From Pseudomonas orientalis (GTDB lineage: Bacteria > Pseudomonadota > Gammaproteobacteria > Pseudomonadales > Pseudomonadaceae), in the NCBI RefSeq assembly GCF_002934065.1, contig NZ_CP018049.1:4896501-4960500 (forward strand): 64,000 nt of DNA. Reading direction: 5' to 3'. Below are positions 44,151 to 51,762 of this stretch, piece by piece. Within the stretch, counting starts at the first letter, position 1. Every line of letters begins with the position of its first letter. The position numbers were made by a program, and so were the translations under genes. The notes beneath the pieces are model-generated. The model was not told the DNA's origin. It saw nothing but the letters and a program-made list of their open reading frames with translations, and made no database searches.

Positions 44151-45164
44151 ATGGACGATACAACCGGCAGTGAAATACCGCGCAATGACTTTTCCGACCT
44201 CAGCGCCGACCTGTTGCATGCCATCATGGAATTGGTCAGCGACGGTATCTGGGACTGGAATGCCAATACCGGTTTCGTCTACCGCAATCCCGGTTGGTAC
44301 GAAATGCTGGGTTACTCGCGCCACTCCCTGGAAAACAGCGTATTCACCTGGGAGAACCTGATCCATCCTGAGGATTACCCCCGGGTGATGGCCGGATTTG
44401 ACGACTATATCTGCCAACGCTCGCCCCAATACCGGGCCGAATACCGCTGTCGAAAATACGATGGCAGCTACCTCTGGATCGAAGACCGTGGCTACGTCAT
44501 CGCGCGTAATCCAGACAACTCGGTCGCGCGCATGGTGGGTGCGCACCGCGACATCCACACTCGCAAATGCTCCATGGAACGCCTGCAAAAGCGTAACCAG
44601 TCTCTTGAAGCACTGGTGGTCGAGCGCACCCTTGAGTTGTCGCGCGTCAATCAGCAACTGCAACTGCAATTGGACGAAAACCGCTCCCTGGCCGAACGGG
44701 ACGCCTTGACCCGCATCGCCAACCGTTATCGCCTGGAAAACGTATTGCTCGAACAGTGCAGCCGCGCCGAACGCTTTCGCTTGCCACTGGCGCTGGTGGC
44801 CATGGATATCGATGACTTCAAGCCGATCAATGACCGATATGGCCATGGCGTAGGCGATCAGACGTTGATACGGGTGGTTGAAGGCCTGGAAGCGTGCGTG
44901 CGTGCAGATGACGTGCTGGCGCGCTGGGGCGGTGATGAATTCATGCTGGTCTTGCCCAACAGTACGCTGGAGACGGCCAGGGAACTGGCCGAACGGGTGC
45001 GTCATAAAATCCAGGAAATGCCCGCCGTGGGTGGCGCCAGGATAACCCTGAGCCTGGGCGTGGTGGAACGCCAGCTCGGTGAGTCACCGGCAACCCTGAT
45101 GACCCGCGCCGATCAGGCGCTGTATCGGTCCAAGGCGGCGGGGAAGAATGGCGTGTCGGAATAA
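44151..45164 (+). CDS. PAS-GGDEF diguanylate cyclase
   Basis: A 337-residue protein that makes cyclic di-GMP from GTP. PAS domain with PAC tail at about 20-140 (ELVSDGIWDWNANTGFVYRN, ENLIHPEDYPRVMAGF, SYLWIEDRGYVI), a short coiled coil, then the GGDEF domain from about 180 (DALTRIANRYRLENVL). The active-site loop is RWGGDEF near residue 261, and RADD five residues before it is the inhibitory product-binding site. It is soluble and cytoplasmic. Confidence 0.93.
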   Translation: MDDTTGSEIPRNDFSDLSADLLHAIMELVSDGIWDWNANTGFVYRNPGWYEMLGYSRHSLENSVFTWENLIHPEDYPRVMAGFDDYICQRSPQYRAEYRCRKYDGSYLWIEDRGYVIARNPDNSVARMVGAHRDIHTRKCSMERLQKRNQSLEALVVERTLELSRVNQQLQLQLDENRSLAERDALTRIANRYRLENVLLEQCSRAERFRLPLALVAMDIDDFKPINDRYGHGVGDQTLIRVVEGLEACVRADDVLARWGGDEFMLVLPNSTLETARELAERVRHKIQEMPAVGGARITLSLGVVERQLGESPATLMTRADQALYRSKAAGKNGVSE

Positions 45165-45281
45165 AACCGACGACCTGAGCGGGCTCACCTTCGATGAGTT
45201 GCCTTGACCTGACTCCCCTGCCCCCTGAAAATGCGCGACGCTTTTTTGTCTCTCCCCGTTTACTGAAGTAGTGAAATTTCA

Positions 45282-45998
45282 ATGTCCGATTCGTACACCG
45301 CTGATTCCGCCGAAGCCTCCGTAACCGCCTTGCACGCCCAAGCCGAGTACGAGAACGCCATCAATCTTTCACAGCATGTGCCAGCGGCCAAGATCATCAG
45401 CGAAATGGTGCTGGACGCGTTTCACACCTCCAAGGAAAGCGACCAGATCCGCGAATTGCGCCTGGCCATCCGTCAGGCCCATGACGCCTTTGACGATGAC
45501 AAGGCGTACGAGCTGATGGGCCGGCTCAAGCAATTGAAGGACGCCGAAGCGGCCGATAACGCCGCCCTGGAAGACTTGAGCAGCAAGTTCTCCATCAGTC
45601 GCATCCTGTCCAGCTTCAAGGACGATCCCGAGTTTAAGGAGCTGGTCTACGGCTTGGCCCTCAAAGTGCTGAACCAGTCGCACCAAGCCATCAGCAACCC
45701 GAGCGCCGGCAAGGGCAAGGCCGCGCGTGCCAAGAAAGAAGCCGAGGTGTTTGTGATCAGCAAGGATGGCGCCAGCGTCACCCTGCCACTGCGTACGCCA
45801 CGCTCCAAACTCAACGTCGACCGTGAAGCATTCGAATTCCTGGGGTTCAATTTTGTCGGTGAGGGCGATGAAGCCGAGCCGGAGGTGGAAAGCTTTGTCG
45901 ATAACGCCGGCACTGAGCAGCCGCTGAGCCGCAAGAACGTGATTGCGGCACTGCAACAGCAGACAGCCTTTGATGGCTACAGCATCGTCCAGCAATAA
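45282..45998 (+). CDS. Hypothetical protein (238 aa)
   Basis: Not recognised. Residues 1-140 are helical and charged (IRELRLAIRQAHDAFDDDKA, LMGRLKQLKDAEAADN). A basic linker GKGKAARAKKEAE near 146 leads to a beta-rich C-terminal domain (VFVISKDGASVTLPLRTPRS). This layout of a helical N-terminus, basic linker and small C-terminal domain looks like a nucleic-acid-binding protein, but that is only a guess. Confidence 0.7.
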   Translation: MSDSYTADSAEASVTALHAQAEYENAINLSQHVPAAKIISEMVLDAFHTSKESDQIRELRLAIRQAHDAFDDDKAYELMGRLKQLKDAEAADNAALEDLSSKFSISRILSSFKDDPEFKELVYGLALKVLNQSHQAISNPSAGKGKAARAKKEAEVFVISKDGASVTLPLRTPRSKLNVDREAFEFLGFNFVGEGDEAEPEVESFVDNAGTEQPLSRKNVIAALQQQTAFDGYSIVQQ

Positions 45999-46165
45999 TC
46001 CATTGCCGGTCACACAGCAGGACTGAAGTTGGGGACGGGGCAAGTCCTGATGCAGGTCAGTTAGCGCACCGCCCCTCCCACATTTGATCTTCGCTGCCTT
46101 GGGCATTTCGTTCGCTTATCTGACTGGCATTAAGGCTTGCTCCGTTCCCACCTTTTGTATGCGGT

Positions 46166-47260
46166 TCAGCCGACACCCATGATCTGCGTGGCAAACACCT
46201 GGCGAAACCGCTCCATCTCCTGCCGGTTACCCACCGTTACCCTCACCCATTGCGGCCAGTTGCTCCATACCCGCCCCACCAGCACATTCTGCGCAGCCAG
46301 CCGCTCGATCACCGGCTCCGCAGGTTGCTTGACGTCGATCATGAAGCAGTTGCTCTGCGACGCCGTGCACCTGAACCCTCGCTCGTTCAGCCAAGCGATA
46401 GTCTCGTCACGCAAGCCGGCATTGAGGGCCTTGCGCTGGCCCAGCAGCTTGACGTCTTCCAGGCTGGCGTGGGCGCCCAGCAGGCTGGCACCGGCCGGCA
46501 CATTGTCGCCGCCGAACACCGCCAGTTGCTCCAGCAATGCCGGGTGGCCGATTGCCAGGCCCAGGCGCGCACCGGCCATGCCGTAGATTTTCGAGAAGGT
46601 GCGCAGCACCAGCAGGTCGTCGTGGTCCCTGGTCCAGGTCACGCAACTGGGGGCATCGCAGAAGTCGATATAGGCTTCGTCCACCACCAGCACGCTGCCT
46701 TTGGGTTTGTTCGCCAGCGCCTGATGGATGGCCTCGGTGGGCGTCAGGGTGCCGGTCGGGTTGTTGGGGTTGCACAGGTACAGCATGCCAGCCTGAGAGT
46801 CCGCCGCGAGCATGGCCGGTACATCATGGGCATGCCCGGCATCGAGGCTGACTTCGCGCACCGGCGCCTGGTTCGATTCGGCCGCCTGGCGCGGCACTTC
46901 GTAGGATGGCGTGGCCATCACCAAGCCACGGGTTGGGCGGGTGAATGCCAGCACGGCATAGCGCAGCGCGGCCATTGAGCCAGCAAACACTCCCACGTTC
47001 TCTTCGCTAATGCCTTGCTGCTGGGCGAACAACGCAGCCAATGCATACATGTGTCGGTAGGGATACCGCCCCGCTGCCGCACTGCCCCGCTGCATTGCCT
47101 CAAGCGCCGCCGTCGACGGCCCGTAGGGGCTTTCGTTGTAGTTGAGCAATACTTTGTCAGCGGTCGCTGGCGCAGGGTTTGCGAAGGCCCAGTCCAGGTG
47201 CCCCAGCACGGGCAAGGCCGCGCCCAAGGCGAGAAGAGATCGACGACTGACGCTGACCAT
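46166..47260 (-). CDS. ptaA: Tat-exported PLP aminotransferase, probable PtaA
   Basis: A 364-residue aminotransferase of the HisC-like fold carrying a twin-arginine signal (VSRRSLLALGAALPVLG), so it acts in the periplasm. The PLP site is visible: VVDEAYIDFCD supplies the Asp and LRTFSKIYGMAGARLGLAIG the Schiff-base Lys. Histidinol-phosphate transaminases are cytoplasmic, so histidine synthesis is unlikely. The best-known enzyme of this kind in P. fluorescens is PtaA, which changes the glutamate side chain of pyoverdine in the periplasm. The gene stands alone here, without other pyoverdine genes, so the symbol is tentative. Confidence 0.7.
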   Translation of the reverse strand: MVSVSRRSLLALGAALPVLGHLDWAFANPAPATADKVLLNYNESPYGPSTAALEAMQRGSAAAGRYPYRHMYALAALFAQQQGISEENVGVFAGSMAALRYAVLAFTRPTRGLVMATPSYEVPRQAAESNQAPVREVSLDAGHAHDVPAMLAADSQAGMLYLCNPNNPTGTLTPTEAIHQALANKPKGSVLVVDEAYIDFCDAPSCVTWTRDHDDLLVLRTFSKIYGMAGARLGLAIGHPALLEQLAVFGGDNVPAGASLLGAHASLEDVKLLGQRKALNAGLRDETIAWLNERGFRCTASQSNCFMIDVKQPAEPVIERLAAQNVLVGRVWSNWPQWVRVTVGNRQEMERFRQVFATQIMGVG

Positions 47261-47474
47261 GGCAACTACTCCTTGTAGACGGACGAGGGATTCGTACGGG
47301 TCGTACAGAGAAGTATGACGAGGAAAACGCGGCCCGATTTAGCGCTTTATTGTTGAGCGGCACGCATGTAACACTCGCGATCGCGACGCTGAAAAGCCGC
47401 GTGCCAGGCTCTAAATCCACGGTTTCGCAAAAAAGAATGGACGATTATGACTAAATGGAAGTGGTGAGCATTTG

Positions 47475-48077
47475 ATGCACAGACGGGAAAAAACCGAGCA
47501 CCTGAAGAGCAACATCAGGTACTTGATCAAAAGTCGCGGCGAGACCCAGCTTTCGTTAAGCAGCGCCGCCGGCCTGACCAGGACCACCATCTACAACATC
47601 CTGGAAGGCAAGGTCGCCAACGTACAGCATTCGACCATCCGGAAAATCTCCGACTTCTTCGGCGTCTCCTACGAAGAAATCGAGACGATCAATTTTGAAG
47701 CCAAGGAAATCATCGAGAGCAATGTTTCCCCCCTGGGCAACATGAACCCGGCGGCGGTGCCGGTGCTCAAGGAAAGCCAGGTTATACAGCACCTGGGTAA
47801 GCGTATCGGTGAACTGTCCACGCTGTTCCCGCTGACTTACTACTTCGGCATGTCCTGCAACTTGATTGGCGTACTGCTGGAACACGCCATTGCCGGTCTC
47901 AATGAGCCAGGCGATCTGCTGATCGTGCAAAAAGGCGCCTGCAGCGACGACAAGGAAAAGCTGGTGTACGACCGCACCACCAAAAAACTCTTCATTACCC
48001 TCGAACCCTGCGCGAACTCGGATCGCCTGTGTGTCATCGGCGATATCTTCGAGGAGCGTTTCAATGAGCATGCTTGA
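47475..48077 (+). CDS. HTH regulator overlapping the transporter gene
   Basis: A 200-residue Cro/CI-type regulator. The helix-turn-helix is RGETQLSLSSAAGLTRTTIY with NILEGKVANVQHSTIRKI after it (about residues 21-58). The C-terminal 110 residues (VIQHLGKRIGELSTLFPLTY, DLLIVQKGACSDDKEKLVYD) are probably a ligand-binding or dimerisation part without a named family. Its 3' end overlaps the following transporter gene by 14 bases, so the two are probably a unit. Confidence 0.82.
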   Translation: MHRREKTEHLKSNIRYLIKSRGETQLSLSSAAGLTRTTIYNILEGKVANVQHSTIRKISDFFGVSYEEIETINFEAKEIIESNVSPLGNMNPAAVPVLKESQVIQHLGKRIGELSTLFPLTYYFGMSCNLIGVLLEHAIAGLNEPGDLLIVQKGACSDDKEKLVYDRTTKKLFITLEPCANSDRLCVIGDIFEERFNEHA

Positions 48078-48936
48078 AGCACCGGCTGAAAACAGCAAAT
48101 ACAAGCTGCTGGGCTTTGAAAATGACAAGCGCCTGGCGGTGATCATGGTGATCGACACCGGCAAGGTCATCAAGATCAAGCTCAGTGAAGTGCTCAACAG
48201 CGAAATGATGGACAACTTCAACCGGATGGAAATCAGGAACCTCTACAAGAAGTTCTATTCACAAGGCGGTGCACTTACGGCCTACGACATGAACGACCGC
48301 AATGAAAACTCATGGATGATCTACATCATCCTGAATCTGCTGCTGTTCACGTTTTATATCTTCACCAGTATCGCCGCGACCAAACCGATCTACCTGGAGT
48401 CGATGGGCATCATCGTGACGCCGGGCACGTTCCTGTATCCCCTGACCTTTCTGATCGTGGACCTGCTGAACGAAAACTTCGGGCTGCGCCTGGCACGCCG
48501 AGCGATCCTGTTTGCGTTTGCCAGTAACGCGATGATCATCATCCTGCTCTACGGCTCGACCTTCCTGCCGGGGCTGCCGGGCTGGAAACTCGATGGACCG
48601 TACACCGACGTGATCCTGCAAGTCTCGTCGGTGCTGATCGCCTCGTCGGTGTCGTTCCTGGTGTCGGAGAACATCAACTCTTATCTGCTGTGCAAAATCA
48701 AGGAACTGACCAACTCCAGGTACCTGTACCTGCGGATTTTCCTCAGTACGTTCTTTGCGGTCATTATCGACAGCTTCCTGTTCTGCTTTATCGCCTTCTA
48801 TGGCGTGATGCAGACCAGTGACATCCTGAGCATGATCTATGTGCAGATCGCGATCAAAGTCGGCTTTGCGTTCTTCAATATCCTGCCGGCGTATGGGGCG
48901 CGGTCGTTGTTCAAGCGCTATCTGACCAGTGCATGA
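48064..48936 (+). CDS. VUT/YhhQ family transporter with N-terminal extension
   Basis: A 290-residue membrane protein. Residues 1-85 are soluble (KLLGFENDKRLAVIMVIDTG, LTAYDMNDRNENSW) and are an addition to the usual family length. From about 86 there are six hydrophobic spans of the VUT/YhhQ type: the SIAATKPIYLESMG and PLTFLIVDLLNENFGLRLAR segments are characteristic. YhhQ carries queuosine precursors (preQ0/preQ1) into the cell, and queC lies just downstream. GGAG precedes the ATG, inside the overlapping regulator gene. Confidence 0.8.
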   Translation: MSMLEAPAENSKYKLLGFENDKRLAVIMVIDTGKVIKIKLSEVLNSEMMDNFNRMEIRNLYKKFYSQGGALTAYDMNDRNENSWMIYIILNLLLFTFYIFTSIAATKPIYLESMGIIVTPGTFLYPLTFLIVDLLNENFGLRLARRAILFAFASNAMIIILLYGSTFLPGLPGWKLDGPYTDVILQVSSVLIASSVSFLVSENINSYLLCKIKELTNSRYLYLRIFLSTFFAVIIDSFLFCFIAFYGVMQTSDILSMIYVQIAIKVGFAFFNILPAYGARSLFKRYLTSA

Positions 48937-48960
48937 AACTCACTGGTTCACCGCTATCCC

Positions 48961-49049
48961 TGTGGGAGGGGGCTTGCCCCCGATAGCGGTGTGTCAGTCA
49001 AAAATGCATTTGCTGACACTCCCTCATCGGGGGCAAGCCCCCTCCCACA
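48961..49049. repeat. REP doublet (REPIN-like)
   Basis: Two inverted REP arms (TGTGGGAGGGGGCTTGCCCC and its complement) between the transporter gene and the convergent queC. Confidence 0.9.
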
Positions 49050-49077
49050 TTTGGACCTCACCTGGCTCTTGATCGAG

Positions 49078-49776
49078 TTACTTCAGCTGCAACTTGTGCT
49101 TGAGGCTCTGCATCACATCCGCTTTATTCTGCAGATACTCCTCCAAGCCTCGGGCGCGCAGGTTGCACGCATCGCAGTTGCCGCAGCCTGTGCCAATCAC
49201 GCCGTTGTAGCAGGTCAGCGTCTGCTCGCGGACCAGCTCAAGTTGCTCGTGGTAATCGGCCAGGGCCCAGGTCTCGGCCTTGTTCAGCCACATCAGCGGG
49301 GTATCGAGGCGTACGTCGTATTCCATGCCCAGCTTGAGGGCCTGGTTCAGCGCTTTCACGAACGCGTCGCGGCAATCCGGGTAACCCGAGAAGTCGGTTT
49401 CGCATACGCCGGTGATCACGGTCTCGGCCTTGACTTGATAGGCGTAGATCGCGGCCAGGGTCAGGAACAGGATGTTACGCCCCGGCACGAAGGTGCTCGG
49501 CAGGCTTTCGCCTGAGCTGTTCACGGTGGGCACGGGGATGTTGTCACGGGTGAGGCTGCTGATCGCCAGCTCATTGAGCAGGGACACATCCATCACCTTG
49601 TGCACGGTAGCGCCCAACTGCTTGGCCAACGTGCGAGCCACTTCGATCTCCGCCACATGGCGCTGGCCATAATCGAAGGTGATGCAGTGCAGTTCGTCAT
49701 ACTGCTTCAATGCCTGGATCAGGCAGGTGGTCGAGTCCTGCCCGCCACTGAAAACCATAACGGCTTTTTTACTCAT
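49078..49776 (-). CDS. queC: 7-cyano-7-deazaguanine synthase QueC
   Basis: Turns 7-carboxy-7-deazaguanine into preQ0 with ATP and ammonia, a queuosine precursor step. 232 residues: P-loop MVFSGGQDSTTCLIQAL near residue 8-24, VTGVCETDFSGYPDCRD near 120 and the zinc cysteines of CYNGVIGTGCGNCDACNLRA near 188-207. It lies next to a VUT transporter gene on the opposite strand and is a natural metabolic neighbour of tgt and queA elsewhere in the window. Confidence 0.95.
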   Translation of the reverse strand: MSKKAVMVFSGGQDSTTCLIQALKQYDELHCITFDYGQRHVAEIEVARTLAKQLGATVHKVMDVSLLNELAISSLTRDNIPVPTVNSSGESLPSTFVPGRNILFLTLAAIYAYQVKAETVITGVCETDFSGYPDCRDAFVKALNQALKLGMEYDVRLDTPLMWLNKAETWALADYHEQLELVREQTLTCYNGVIGTGCGNCDACNLRARGLEEYLQNKADVMQSLKHKLQLK

Positions 49777-49848
49777 TGCTTTGCTTCCTGCATTCGAAGA
49801 ATTTGGGTATAGGAGCGAGCTTGCTCGCGATCATAAAGGGCATACCAT

Positions 49849-49880
49849 AAAAAACCCCGCGCTTCTTGCGAAGGCGGGGC
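49849..49880 (-). terminator. Terminator of the cyo operon
   Basis: CCCCGC and GCGGGG form a stem (49855-49860 with 49874-49879); on the minus strand a run of six T follows, directly after cyoE. Confidence 0.88.
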
Positions 49881-49898
49881 CTTTATTGCTCGGACCAC

Positions 49899-50786
49899 TC
49901 AGTGCGCGTAAGTCAGCAACAGCTCTTTCGGCACCTGGAAATCCAGGGACATCATCACGCTGAGCGCGGTGATGGTGAAGATCGAGAACACGAACAGCTT
50001 GCGCGCCCAGACGGTGTCATCCACCGCCTTGTAGCCGGTCCAGGCCATGTACAACCAGTACATGCCCATGGCCGCGGCGACGGCGAGGTAGCTCATGCCG
50101 GCATAGCCACTGAAGGTCAACATCAAGGTCGCCACGAGGAAGGCCAGGATGTAGAGCAGGATGTGTTTCTTGGCCACCTGGATGCCACGCTTGACCGGCA
50201 GAACCGGAATCGAGGCAGCCAGGTAGTCATTGAAGCGGAAAATCGCGATGGCGTAGGAATGCGGCATCTGCCACAGGCTGAACATCACCAGCAGCACCAG
50301 CGCGGCCATGTCGAAGCTATTGGTTACAGCCACATAACCAATCACCGGCGGCATCGCCCCCGACAGACTCCCCACCAGCGTGCCGTGTACCGACTTGCGC
50401 TTGAGGTAGAGGCTGTAGAGGCCGACGTAGATGACAAAGCCGATCACGGCAAACAGCGCCGCCAGCGGGTTGGCCACCTTGTACAACAACACCACGCCCG
50501 CAACACCCAGGACGGTCGCGAAGATCAGTGCCAGTTTCAGGGAGATAAGGCCCTGGACCAGCACGCGATTCTTGGTGCGCTCCATCTTGATGTCGATGTC
50601 ACGGTCGATGCAGTTGTTGAACACGCATCCGGAAGCTACCACCAGGGAGGTGCCGATCATTGCCGCCAGGAAGATGGCCAGATCGACATGTCCCTTGGAG
50701 GCCAGGAAGAAACCGCCCGCCACAGAAAGCACGTTACCGAAAATGATCCCCGGTTTGGTGATTTGGATAAAGTGCTTAAGCGACAT
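49899..50786 (-). CDS. cyoE: Protoheme IX farnesyltransferase (heme O synthase) CyoE
   Basis: Adds the farnesyl tail to heme b to make the heme O of cytochrome bo3 oxidase. 295 residues, about nine membrane spans; the UbiA-type motif NNCIDRDIDIKMERTKNRVL lies near 58-77 with the Asp-rich metal site, and GLYSLYLKRKS follows. Last gene of cyoABCDE, 11 bp after cyoD. Confidence 0.96.
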   Translation of the reverse strand: MSLKHFIQITKPGIIFGNVLSVAGGFFLASKGHVDLAIFLAAMIGTSLVVASGCVFNNCIDRDIDIKMERTKNRVLVQGLISLKLALIFATVLGVAGVVLLYKVANPLAALFAVIGFVIYVGLYSLYLKRKSVHGTLVGSLSGAMPPVIGYVAVTNSFDMAALVLLVMFSLWQMPHSYAIAIFRFNDYLAASIPVLPVKRGIQVAKKHILLYILAFLVATLMLTFSGYAGMSYLAVAAAMGMYWLYMAWTGYKAVDDTVWARKLFVFSIFTITALSVMMSLDFQVPKELLLTYAH

Positions 50787-50797
50787 CGGGTCTTACC

Positions 50798-51133
50798 TCA
50801 CTTCGCCATCATGTAGGTGTGGATGCTGAACATGATCCACAGCGACAGACCAACCAGCAGAACGATCACCAGGCCTGCAAACACGAACGCAATCACGTTC
50901 TCGCGCTGCTCTTTGGAACGATCCAGGTGCAGGAAGTACACCAGGTGAACCAGGACCTGAATTACCGCGAACGCCAGGACGATCATCAAGGTGATCGACT
51001 TCGGCAGGGTTGGGTACATCACCAGGCCGAACGGGATCAGGGTCAGGATGACCGACAGGATGAAGCCGATGGCGTAAGACTTTACGCTGCCGTGGCTTGA
51101 ATCGTGGCTGTCATGGGAGTGTGCATTAGCCAT
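50798..51133 (-). CDS. cyoD: Cytochrome bo3 oxidase subunit IV CyoD
   Basis: A 111-residue small subunit with three membrane spans (SYAIGFILSVILTLIPFGLV, ITLMIVLAFAVIQVLVHLVY and NVIAFVFAGLVIVLLVGLSL) and a His-rich N-terminus. It overlaps the cyoC stop codon by one base and supports assembly of the oxidase. Confidence 0.94.
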   Translation of the reverse strand: MANAHSHDSHDSSHGSVKSYAIGFILSVILTLIPFGLVMYPTLPKSITLMIVLAFAVIQVLVHLVYFLHLDRSKEQRENVIAFVFAGLVIVLLVGLSLWIMFSIHTYMMAK

Positions 51134-51759
51134 TACAGAGTCCCCATCAAGTAAACGACGGTGAATACGCAGATCCAGACCACGTCCAGGAAGTGCCAGA
51201 ACAGGCTCAGGCAGCTCAGGCGGGTCTTGTTGGTGTTGGTCAGGCCGTGCTTATTGACCTGATACATCATCACCGCCATCCACAGCAGGCCGGCGGATAC
51301 GTGCAGACCGTGGGTGCCGACCAGCGTGAAGAACGCCGACAGGAAACCGGAACGGTGCGGGCCGTAGCCTTCGGAGATCAGCAGGTGGAACTCGTTGATC
51401 TCCATGCCGATAAAGCCCAGGCCGAACAGGAAGGTCAGTGCCAACCAGCTCAGTACGCCTTTCTTGTTGCCCTTGTAGAAGGCCAACATGGCGAAGCCGT
51501 AGGTGATCGAACTGAACAACAGCAAGGCGGTTTCGCCGAGCACGTAAGGCAATTCGAAGATGTCGTGGCCCGACGGGCCACCCGCTACGTTGTTTACCAG
51601 TACCGCGTACACCGCGAAGATCGACGCAAACAAGATGCAGTCGGTCATCAGGTAGAGCCAGAAACCGAAGACGGTTATTGGCCCCGAGTCGTGGTGATGG
51701 TCATCGTGCCCATGGTCATCGACATGGGCGTGTCCAGCATTGGTCACTAAGTTCGACAT
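51133..51759 (-). CDS. cyoC: Cytochrome bo3 oxidase subunit III CyoC
   Basis: 208 residues with five membrane spans, as usual for subunit III of quinol oxidases. A His/Asp-rich N-terminus (HAHVDDHGHDDHHHDSGP) precedes FWLYLMTDCILFASIFAVYA. The family segments RSGFLSAFFTLVGTHGLHV and SLFWHFLDVVWICVFTVVYL are present. Between cyoB (3 bp) and cyoD. Confidence 0.95.
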   Translation of the reverse strand: MSNLVTNAGHAHVDDHGHDDHHHDSGPITVFGFWLYLMTDCILFASIFAVYAVLVNNVAGGPSGHDIFELPYVLGETALLLFSSITYGFAMLAFYKGNKKGVLSWLALTFLFGLGFIGMEINEFHLLISEGYGPHRSGFLSAFFTLVGTHGLHVSAGLLWMAVMMYQVNKHGLTNTNKTRLSCLSLFWHFLDVVWICVFTVVYLMGTL

Positions 51760-51762
51760 GGT

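Noticed and set aside
49866..50816. 316-residue frame opposite cyoE
   Set aside because: Antisense shadow of cyoE with His/Gln-rich composition.
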